Shown here piece by piece: positions 57,299 through 64,000 of a DNA stretch of 64,000 nt. The translations under genes were made by a program, and so were the position numbers. Numbering within the stretch: position 1 is the stretch's first letter; the number at the start of each line of letters is the position of its first letter. This DNA is from Collinsella sp. (lineage in GTDB: Bacteria > Actinomycetota > Coriobacteriia > Coriobacteriales > Coriobacteriaceae): the NCBI GenBank assembly GCA_018368345.1, contig JAGZEK010000001.1:237294-301293 (forward strand), in the 5' to 3' direction. A model generated the notes under the pieces. That model did no database searches. It was not told where the DNA came from and was given only the letters and a program-made list of their open reading frames with translations.

Positions 57299-58022
57299 AG
57301 GCGAGGGCTTGGCGCTGGAGCTCGATGAGCTCGGCGATGCCCTTGTCGCCCAAGTCGAGCAGAGCGTTGAGACGGTTGCGGTCGAAGGGTGCCTGCTCGC
57401 CGGTGCCCTGGAGCTCAATCATCTCGCCGGTGTCGGTAGCGACGAGGTTCATGTCGACCTCGGCGTGGCTGTCCTCGGAATAATCCAGGTCGAGCAGGGT
57501 GTTGCCGTCGACGACGCCCATGGAAATAGCGGCGACCTGGCCCGTGAGCGGAATGCGCTCGAGCTTGCCGGCTTCGACCCACATGGCAAGCGCATCGTGC
57601 AGCGCCACCCAGGCGCCGGTGATACTCGCCGTACGCGTGCCGCCGTCGGCCTGGATAACATCGCAGTCGACGGTAACGGTGTACTCGCCGAGCGCCTTCA
57701 TGTTGACGACGGTACGCAGGCTGCGGCCAATCAAACGCTCGATCTCCATGGAACGGCCCTTACGATTGGCGTGCTCGCGCTTGCAGCGCTTGCCGGTCGA
57801 CGTCGGCAGCATGGCATACTCCGCAGTCACCCAACCGGCCTTGGCGCCTTTGCGCCAGCCCGGCACGCCTTCCTCGATGATGGCGGCGCACAGCACGCGC
57901 GTGTCGCCAAACTCGGCCAGGCACGAACCGTGGGCGTGCTTCATGACGCCACGGGTGAGCTTAACGGGGCGTAGCTCGTCGGCAGCGCGACCGTTGGCGC
58001 GGTTGACCTGCATATACTCCAT
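57297..58022 (-). CDS. rph: Ribonuclease PH
   Basis: This is a 241-residue phosphorolytic exoribonuclease. RPVKLTRGVMKHAHGSCLAEFGDTRVLCAA, MEIERLIGRSLR and VDCDVIQADGGTRTASITGA are the family motifs. It trims the 3' ends of tRNA precursors. AAAGGA selects the ATG at 58022 over the one at 58013. It shares an operon with murI upstream and rdgB downstream. Confidence 0.95.
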   Translation of the reverse strand: MEYMQVNRANGRAADELRPVKLTRGVMKHAHGSCLAEFGDTRVLCAAIIEEGVPGWRKGAKAGWVTAEYAMLPTSTGKRCKREHANRKGRSMEIERLIGRSLRTVVNMKALGEYTVTVDCDVIQADGGTRTASITGAWVALHDALAMWVEAGKLERIPLTGQVAAISMGVVDGNTLLDLDYSEDSHAEVDMNLVATDTGEMIELQGTGEQAPFDRNRLNALLDLGDKGIAELIELQRQALA

Positions 58023-58076
58023 GAAATGATCCTTTCGGCAAAAGACGAGGCAGAAGCTTTGGCGGCTATTGCGCGC

Positions 58077-58961
58077 CTAACCAAGTTCGTCGATATCGAT
58101 ATGCTCAATACTTTTGAGCGGCTGACCAAAGATAAAACTGCCCGCCACCGCAAACTCGGCAATGTTATCGGCCGTCGTTGCAAAACGATGCTGCGGCTCG
58201 GCAGCGTCCCCCGCCAGCTGCTCGCGGCGCGTGAGGATATCGGTCAGCTCGCGGGTGGTTTCCTCGGCAGAGCTCACCACGCGCACCCCAGGCCCCAGCG
58301 CATGGCGGATAGGCCCAACGAGTAGCGGGAAGTGCGTGCAGCCGAGCACCACGGTATCGATACCGTGGTCGCGCAGCGGCTCAACCGTGGCACCGACCAG
58401 CGCACGCACGGCCGGCGTATCGAAGACATCTTCGTTCTCGAGCCACTGTTCCTGCAGATGCGCGCCCGAGGAGAGCTCGTGCTCGACCACTTCGACAAAG
58501 CTCGAGGCAGGACAGCCGTATACGTCGACACCGGCATCCAAGTCCTGGATGGCGCGCGTGTAGGCGCCCGAGCGAATGGTGAGATTGGTGGCGAGCACGC
58601 CCACGCGACGCGTGCGGGTGCTGTTGATTGCCGCACGGGCACCCGGCGCGATCACGCCGATCACGGGAACGTCGAGCACCTGCTGGGCCAGACGCAAGGC
58701 CGCGGCGGTCGCCGTGTTGCAGGCGATGACCATAATCTTGACGTCGTGCTTCGACAGCCAACGGCCCGCCTGCAACGCAAACGAGCGCACCTCATCCTCG
58801 GTGCGCGTGCCGTAGGGGCAGCGTTTGGTGTCGCCGAAGTAGTAAACGGACTCATGCGGCAGCGCCATCGCGATGGCGCGCGCAACCGTCAGACCGCCCA
58901 AACCAGAATCGAACACGCCGATCGGGCGCGTGTCGCCTGCCGGATTCTCGATATCGGACAT
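58077..58961 (-). CDS. murI: Glutamate racemase
   Basis: This is a 294-residue protein. GVFDSGLGGLTVARAI, the catalytic ACNTATAAALR (Cys) and LGCTHFPLL (Cys) motifs are all present. It makes D-glutamate for peptidoglycan. It comes between the phosphatase gene and rph on the same strand. Confidence 0.96.
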   Translation of the reverse strand: MSDIENPAGDTRPIGVFDSGLGGLTVARAIAMALPHESVYYFGDTKRCPYGTRTEDEVRSFALQAGRWLSKHDVKIMVIACNTATAAALRLAQQVLDVPVIGVIAPGARAAINSTRTRRVGVLATNLTIRSGAYTRAIQDLDAGVDVYGCPASSFVEVVEHELSSGAHLQEQWLENEDVFDTPAVRALVGATVEPLRDHGIDTVVLGCTHFPLLVGPIRHALGPGVRVVSSAEETTRELTDILTRREQLAGDAAEPQHRFATTADNIAEFAVAGSFIFGQPLKSIEHIDIDELG

Positions 58962-59012
58962 TACCTCACCAGTCTCTCTCGAAAAGACATGTCCAAGTGC
59001 GGCGACGCCGCG

Positions 59013-59924
59013 CTACGAACGCGCCGCGACCAGCAGCTCTGCCGTCGCCGCCCAACCGTCGACAATTTTGCCGCGCGTAACGAAAGCGTTCTCGCAAGCA
59101 GCCAGGAACTCGGGCGCGCCGGCGCTCGTCAGGCCATTCTCGACCAGGCAGAACGTGCCCACGTGATCGGCCATGTAGAAGTCGGACTCGGAGTCACCGA
59201 GCGCGAGCGTCTCCTCGCGTTTGATACCCAGGTGCTCGCAGAAGCGCGCAATGGCGACGCCTTTGTTGAGGCCCGCGGGGTTGATGTTGAAGGCGCGACC
59301 GTCCTCGACGCGATCGAGCTCAAGCGTCGTCGGCTTGGACAGGTGAGTCAGATGGCCGTTGCAAGCCCAGATCAGACCACAGCCGGCCTCGTCCAGGATG
59401 GCCTGGACCTCATCGTCGGGCACATCGCCGCGCATGCCGACGGTGACCTCACGGTATTTGTAGCCGGTCGACATGTCGTTGTGGTACTCGATCTTGTGCG
59501 GCCAGCGGGCAAGGATCTTCTCGCACACGCCGGTCTGCTCGATCACCTGGTGCGGAGTAAGACCGCAGGCGGGATCGTAAGGCATGTCACCGGTCAGATA
59601 CTCCCAATCGTTGGCTTTGAGGTCGTACATGACCAGGCCACCCATCTCACCAATGTAGGAGTTGAGGCCGAGCACGCGCGCATCCTCGTGGATCATGGTG
59701 CGGTTGCGGCCCGAGGTGGGAACCACCTGAATACCAGCGCGAGCGAGCGCCACGACGGCCTCGACGAGTTTGGTCGAGGGGTTGCCGTCGTTGTCGCGCA
59801 GCACGCACGAGCCGGGCGCGAGCATCGTGGCATCCAGGTCGGTAAAGACGTACTTGACCTTGGCCAAGCGCTCGCGCATCTCGCCCGAAAGCTCGGCAAC
59901 GGTCGGCAGGGTGTTGTGGGACAT
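59013..59924 (-). CDS. HAD-superfamily phosphatase (Cof-type)
   Basis: This is a 303-residue protein. Motif I is VFTDLDATMLAPG (DxD), motif II TSGRNRT, motif III with the Lys of NKGVAI and motif IV LALGDSESDFYMAD. A type II cap lies between motifs II and III (about residues 85-210). Cof-type enzymes hydrolyse sugar phosphates and other small phosphoesters. The ATG at 59924 has GGAG seven bases upstream. Substrate unknown. Confidence 0.88.
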   Translation of the reverse strand: MSHNTLPTVAELSGEMRERLAKVKYVFTDLDATMLAPGSCVLRDNDGNPSTKLVEAVVALARAGIQVVPTSGRNRTMIHEDARVLGLNSYIGEMGGLVMYDLKANDWEYLTGDMPYDPACGLTPHQVIEQTGVCEKILARWPHKIEYHNDMSTGYKYREVTVGMRGDVPDDEVQAILDEAGCGLIWACNGHLTHLSKPTTLELDRVEDGRAFNINPAGLNKGVAIARFCEHLGIKREETLALGDSESDFYMADHVGTFCLVENGLTSAGAPEFLAACENAFVTRGKIVDGWAATAELLVAARS

Positions 59925-60031
59925 GGTTACTCCGTTTACGTAGAAGGGTTTGGACTTGGACGGCATGTTTTGATTGAGGGAACACGCTTATGGCGACAGC
60001 GCACTCAGGGCGCCGCCGCCATCATGGTTCA

Positions 60032-61594
60032 TTAGTCAAACTGGGTAACATCGATCAGGCGATTGGCCAACGAAAGGTCGCTCTCGATAGGCACGAACTC
60101 GTCACCCACGTGCATGAGCTCCTCGTCACCCTTTGCCAGCAGCAAGACAATGGTGGGAGCATTGGGGCTGACGTACTCCTCGCGCGCCGCCTTGAACGCC
60201 GCATGCACAGCGGCTTCGCGATCGAGGATGATCTCGTTCGGCGTATCGTCGGGAACATGCTCGGCAAGCTCGCGACAGACCTTCATCGGGTCCTCGTGAG
60301 CCGGGTCCTCGTTGGCAAAGATCATCAGGTCGGAATATGGTGCGGCCTCGCGCGGAAGCTGCTCGCGGCGCTCCTGCGCCTTGCCGCCGGCAGCGCCAAA
60401 CACTGCAATTACTGGACTAGTGGGAAACGCGCGCTTGACCGACGAGAAAAGCGAACGGAACGAAAGCTGGTTGTGCGCATAGTCAACGACGCAGATCACG
60501 CGGCCGTCCTTCGACTCCACGACCTCCATACGGCCCGGCACGCGCAATTTGGAGAGGCCCTTCTTGATGGCATCGATACCGATGCCGATCTCGTGCGCAG
60601 CGGCGATAGCGACCAGCGCGTTCTCCACGTTAAAGTCTCCCGCGATACCCAGCAGGATCTTCTCCCCCGCCTCGGACTCGTCGGCACACAGGCCATGCAG
60701 GTTAAACTCGATGTTAAAGCCGACCACGCGGACATCGCTTGCCCACAGGCTTGCCTCGGGATGCTCGACGCCAACGGTCACCAAGCGCTCGGCCGTCGAC
60801 GCTGCCTCCAGCACACGGTCAACCTCTTCGGTGCCCAGATTCACCACGGCGGTCTTTGCCTGGTCAAAGATCCTGAGTTTGCTCTCAAAATAATCCTCAA
60901 ACGTGGGGTGTTCGATCGGCGAGATGTGGTCACGCCCGATGTTGAGGAAGCACGCCACGTCAAACGGCAGATTCTCGACGCGTTGGTACTTGAGCGCCTG
61001 GCTCGAGACCTCCATGACCATGGACTGGCGACCGGACTCACGGCAGTTGGCGATATGGCGCCAGACCTCGGGGGCCTCTGGCGTGGTATTGGTGCTCTCG
61101 TAGCACTCGATGCCATCGTCGGTACTCACCGAGCCGATCATGCCGCAGGACTCGCCCGCCGCTTTGATAATCGACTGGAGCATAAAAGCGGCCGTGGTCT
61201 TTCCCTTGGTACCGGTGATGCCCACGATCTTGACGTCGTGGTCGGGACGGTCGTAGACCTCCGGCGGCAACAGGGCCATGGCCGTGCGGACGCTGTCCAC
61301 GACCAGCATCGCCGCGCCGTTCTCCTTCGCCAGCGGCTCCAGAGACTCGACCAGCGACTCTTCGCACACAAATGCGACGGCGCCCGCATCGAGCGCCATA
61401 CTCAAAAACGCGGGCTTAAAGGCAGCGCCTTTGCAAAAGAACACGTCACCTGCCGAGACCGCGCGCGAATCAAACGAGCAGCCGGTCACGGCACGCTCGT
61501 CAACCTGCTCTGATGCGCGCAGCTCGCCGCACGCATCGAGAAGCTTGGCAAGCGTATCGACCGTGGTCACGGTCGCGGAATCCGAATGGTGCAT
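60032..61594 (-). CDS. murE: UDP-N-acetylmuramoyl-tripeptide synthetase MurE
   Basis: This is a 520-residue Mur ligase. The N-terminal domain (TGCSFDSRAVSAGDVFFCKG), the P-loop GITGTKGKTTAAFML near 131, the carbamylated-Lys region and the C-terminal domain are present. In place of the DNPR loop that recognises meso-diaminopimelate, the sequence near 429 reads NEDPAHEDP, so the third amino acid is probably not DAP. Collinsella walls are recalled as containing ornithine or lysine. The enzyme adds this residue to UDP-MurNAc-L-Ala-D-Glu. Confidence 0.93.
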   Translation of the reverse strand: MHHSDSATVTTVDTLAKLLDACGELRASEQVDERAVTGCSFDSRAVSAGDVFFCKGAAFKPAFLSMALDAGAVAFVCEESLVESLEPLAKENGAAMLVVDSVRTAMALLPPEVYDRPDHDVKIVGITGTKGKTTAAFMLQSIIKAAGESCGMIGSVSTDDGIECYESTNTTPEAPEVWRHIANCRESGRQSMVMEVSSQALKYQRVENLPFDVACFLNIGRDHISPIEHPTFEDYFESKLRIFDQAKTAVVNLGTEEVDRVLEAASTAERLVTVGVEHPEASLWASDVRVVGFNIEFNLHGLCADESEAGEKILLGIAGDFNVENALVAIAAAHEIGIGIDAIKKGLSKLRVPGRMEVVESKDGRVICVVDYAHNQLSFRSLFSSVKRAFPTSPVIAVFGAAGGKAQERREQLPREAAPYSDLMIFANEDPAHEDPMKVCRELAEHVPDDTPNEIILDREAAVHAAFKAAREEYVSPNAPTIVLLLAKGDEELMHVGDEFVPIESDLSLANRLIDVTQFD

Positions 61595-61655
61595 CTTTCG
61601 CCTTTCTCAGCCATTTGGCAGGGACGGTTTTTATAGTAACTGAAACGCACCCACG

Positions 61656-61681
61656 CAAAAACGGCTCCCGGAGGAGCCGTT
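61656..61681 (-). terminator. Terminator after asnB
   Basis: AACGGCTCC pairs with GGAGCCGTT around a short loop, with TTTTGCG following on the minus strand. Confidence 0.85.
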
Positions 61682-61706
61682 ACGCGCAGGCGTTCGTAAG
61701 CCGAGG

Positions 61707-63587
61707 CTAGGCAGCCTGAACAGCGGGCTGGTCCTCGTCGATAAAGAAGCGCTTGTACCACACCAGGAACACGAGCGGCGTATAGATCTTGCGCTGGAAA
61801 TCGCCCTTGCCCGCAAAGTGCAGATCGAGCAGGTGCATGAGCTCGTCGGTATCGAAGAACTCGCTTGCCCACGGCGCGGTGAAGTACTCCTTGACATAGT
61901 CGTACCACTTTTGCTCGCGCAGCCAGTAGACAATCGGCACCGGGAAGCCCACCTTGGGACGGGTGGCCCACTCATCGGGCAGCGACTTGTTGGCAGCGTG
62001 GCGGAGTACCTGTTTGTTGCCGTTCTCGTTGATGCGGTAGCGGTCAGGAATGTGCTCGGCGAACTCCATGACTTTGCGGTCCAGGAAGGGCACGCGCAGC
62101 TCCAGCGAGTGCGCCATGCACATCTTGTCGGCCTTGAGCAGAATGTCGCCCGGGAGCCACATGTTCATGTCCAGGTACTGCTTCTTGACCAGCTCGGGCT
62201 GACCTTTCACACGCGCATAGATGGGAGCGGCAAGCTCGAAGGCGCCATCGCCGGTGTTGTACTCGGGCTTGAGCACGCCGTCGACCTCGCGCTCCGGCCA
62301 TACCAGAGCCTGTCCCAGGAACGACTTCTCGGGGATCTCGGCACCCTTGACCAGGAAGTTATGTCCCTTGAAGTACGGCATATGCAACGCCAGGTTACCG
62401 AGCGCGCGACGGATGGGCAGCGGCACCATCTTTTTGTACTTGCGGACTGGGACCGTGTCCTCGTAGTAGGCGTAGCCGCCAAAGAGCTCGTCGGCGCCTT
62501 CGCCCGAAAGCACGACGGTGACGTCCTTGCGGGCCATCTCGGCCAAGAACCACAGCGGCACGGAAGACAGGTTGGACTGCGGCTCGTCCATGTGATACTG
62601 GATGTCCTCGAGCGCACCGAAGAACTCGTCGGCGGTAATCATCTTGCGGACATTCTCGACGCCGAGCTTGTCAGAAAGTTCCTTGGCGTAGTTGGTCTCG
62701 TTGAAGTTCTTGTAGTCAAAGCCCACCGAGAAGGTCTTGTCGGGCATGAGGCAAGCGGCGATGTAGCTGGAGTCGACGCCGCCAGAGAGGAACGACGCGA
62801 CCTTGACGTCGGCGATGCGATGGGCCTCGACGCTCTCGTGCACGACCTCGTCCAGCTCGTCGACGTACTCCTCGAACGGCTTCTCGACGGCAGAGTAATC
62901 GCAATCCCAGTAGCGCTCGATGTTCATCTTGCCGGTCGGGATATCGACGGTAAAGTAATGCGCCGGCGGCAGCTTGTAGACACCCTCGAAGAAGGTCTCC
63001 TCAGTCGCCGAATACTGCAACGTCATGTACGGACGCAGGGCCTTTTTGTTGACCGCCTTGTGGAAGTGCGGGTAGTCCAGGAAGCTCTTGATCTCGGAAC
63101 CAAAGAGCACGCCCGGAGCGCCGTCGCCCGCATCGGCCATGGGATAGTAGTAGAGCGGCTTGATGCCAAAGATATCGCGGGCGCCAAAAAGCTTGTTCTT
63201 CTTCTTGTCCCAAATGACGAAGGCGTACATACCGCGCAAGCGATCGAGTACTGCCTCGCCCCACTCCTCGTAGCCGTGCAGGAGGCTCTCGGTGTCGGCG
63301 CCGCAGTGGAACTTGTAGCCCTTGGCCTCGAGCTCGGAGCGAAGCTCCTGGAAGTTGTAGATCTCGCCGTTGAAGACGATAACGACGCTGCCGTCCTCAT
63401 TGGCCATGGGCTGAGCGCCGGCCTCGGTCAGGTCGAGGATCGACAAGCGGCGGAAGCCGAGGGCAACGCGGCCGTCGATAAACTGACCGCCCATGTCGGG
63501 ACCGCGATGGACGATGCGGTCCATCATCTTGGTGAGCACCTCGGATTGGTTATCCGTCCCACCGACAAAACCGACAAAACCGCACAT
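61707..63587 (-). CDS. asnB: Glutamine-hydrolysing asparagine synthetase
   Basis: This is a 626-residue protein. The N-terminal glutaminase begins MCGFVGFVGG with the Cys nucleophile exposed after Met removal, followed by RGPDMGGQF and FNGEIYNF. The synthetase domain has the ATP loop SFLSGGVDSSYIAA and SGEGADELFGGYAYY. It makes Asn from Asp, Gln and ATP. It is monocistronic, with a terminator at its end. AsnRS at 18.9 kb uses its product. Confidence 0.96.
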   Translation of the reverse strand: MCGFVGFVGGTDNQSEVLTKMMDRIVHRGPDMGGQFIDGRVALGFRRLSILDLTEAGAQPMANEDGSVVIVFNGEIYNFQELRSELEAKGYKFHCGADTESLLHGYEEWGEAVLDRLRGMYAFVIWDKKKNKLFGARDIFGIKPLYYYPMADAGDGAPGVLFGSEIKSFLDYPHFHKAVNKKALRPYMTLQYSATEETFFEGVYKLPPAHYFTVDIPTGKMNIERYWDCDYSAVEKPFEEYVDELDEVVHESVEAHRIADVKVASFLSGGVDSSYIAACLMPDKTFSVGFDYKNFNETNYAKELSDKLGVENVRKMITADEFFGALEDIQYHMDEPQSNLSSVPLWFLAEMARKDVTVVLSGEGADELFGGYAYYEDTVPVRKYKKMVPLPIRRALGNLALHMPYFKGHNFLVKGAEIPEKSFLGQALVWPEREVDGVLKPEYNTGDGAFELAAPIYARVKGQPELVKKQYLDMNMWLPGDILLKADKMCMAHSLELRVPFLDRKVMEFAEHIPDRYRINENGNKQVLRHAANKSLPDEWATRPKVGFPVPIVYWLREQKWYDYVKEYFTAPWASEFFDTDELMHLLDLHFAGKGDFQRKIYTPLVFLVWYKRFFIDEDQPAVQAA

Positions 63588-63774
63588 ATACTATCCCCTC
63601 TGCTGTTGCTGGGCATCAAATCGAATCAGTAGCTTTTGAGTATACCCGAGGGCGTAAAGAGGGGCGGAATGTTCAGGCAATCTCAACTGAATCAGCTCCG
63701 CGCCGACACGCGCCGGTTACCTTTAATGGATATGAGATGAATGAGGCGATTGTTTTGCTATACTCTCTCCGCAC

Positions 63775-63850
63775 GGGCGATTGGCGCAACGGTTAGCGCA
63801 GGTGCTTTACACGCACAAGGCTGGGGGTTCGAATCCCTCATCGCCCACCA
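63775..63850 (+). tRNA. trnV: tRNA-Val (TAC)
   Basis: Acceptor GGGCGAT/ATCGCCC, anticodon loop TTTACAC in a GTGC/GCAC stem, T-arm GGGGGTTCGAATCCCTC, encoded CCA. TATACT at 63759-63764 is a likely -10 element. Confidence 0.93.
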
Positions 63851-63860
63851 CTGATTTGTT

Positions 63861-63890
63861 AGGCCTCCATCACTGGAGGCCTTTCTTTTT
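63861..63890 (+). terminator. Terminator after tRNA-Val
   Basis: AGGCCTCC pairs with GGAGGCCT around ATCACT, followed by TTCTTTTT. Confidence 0.9.
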
Positions 63891-63895
63891 CGGGC

Positions 63896-64000
63896 TCAGC
63901 GCATGGGATTCGAACCCGCAAGGGTGCGGAGCTGAGGAAACGCGAAGCGTTTTCCAGCGCAGCACGCGAGGAGCGGAGCGACGAAGCGGGGCGCGGGCGG
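63896..64000 (-). other. T-arm-like sequence and GC-rich tail at the window edge
   Basis: GGGATTCGAACCC at 63906-63918 is the complement of a tRNA T-arm. The acceptor on its 3' side is not recognisable before the T-rich end of the terminator, so this may be a degraded or partial tRNA on the minus strand whose 5' part lies beyond the window. A GGAAACGCGAAGCGTTTTCC hairpin follows. Confidence 0.35.

Noticed and set aside
61818..63632. 604-codon open frame opposite asnB
   Set aside because: asnB has intact catalytic motifs on the minus strand.

Overview
The window is a chromosomal piece of a high-GC Gram-positive bacterium, most likely Collinsella or a close relative in the Coriobacteriia. That placement rests on overall gene content and base composition (sortase-type LAxTG tail, FeoA-FeoB fusion, DisA, NYN/YacP, Veg, non-DAP-like MurE motif); no search could be run. 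Most of the sequence is ordinary core genome, densely packed, with the genes from about 30 kb onward mainly on the minus strand.

Layout. 1-3.7 kb: truncated aminotransferase, hypothetical protein, DNA-deoxyinosine glycosylase, GH13 amylase. 3.7-12.9 kb: an accessory island of clearly different base composition. It holds a four-gene operon (dynamin-like GTPase, HerA/FtsK-type ATPase with a Ser/Thr-rich segment, HNH-type nuclease toxin, small immunity-like protein), then a 1.5-kb IS110 element. The island is bracketed by two diverged copies of a palindrome plus the 3' end of an MFS gene. 12.8-30.2 kb: MFS exporter, FeoAB, alpha/beta hydrolase, EIIA-Glc, AsnRS, HTH regulator, a three-gene Trp/Tyr-type ABC importer, a surface 5'-nucleotidase, MscS, a cytosolic BMP-domain protein and a phosphoesterase. 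30.2-35.6 kb: the rplA-rplK-nusG-secE-trnW-rpmG-tuf-tRNA cluster, matching the E. coli tufB region in order, but with an 0.8-kb hairpin-rich gap between two of its tRNAs. 35.8-41.3 kb: disA-ispD-ispF-cysS-rlmB-yacP operon. 41.4-49.4 kb: riboswitch-controlled but frameshifted mntP, pepD, clpC, a DUF2798-like membrane protein, ThrE-like exporter. 49.7-63.9 kb: lysS (with an extra tRNA-binding domain), greA, tatA, trnP, an IS30 insertion in the 3' end of ispE, veg, dtd, rdgB, rph, murI, a HAD phosphatase, murE, asnB and trnV.

The strongest unusual signal is in the non-coding left end of the IS110 element. It folds into two stem-internal-loop-hairpin modules. The loops of the first match the two halves of the element's own insertion site, and those of the second match the two ends of the element itself. 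This is the architecture of a bridge RNA. The predicted target (AGCCCC|GTCCC) is a dispersed palindromic repeat of this genome that occurs unoccupied elsewhere in the window.

The second is the toxin island, a GTPase-ATPase-nuclease-immunity set that may be an undescribed interbacterial or defence system. The third is a rich population of repeated hairpins. Several abut stop codons, and one 133-nt type (two copies) shows compensatory base changes, so it is probably selected as RNA structure.
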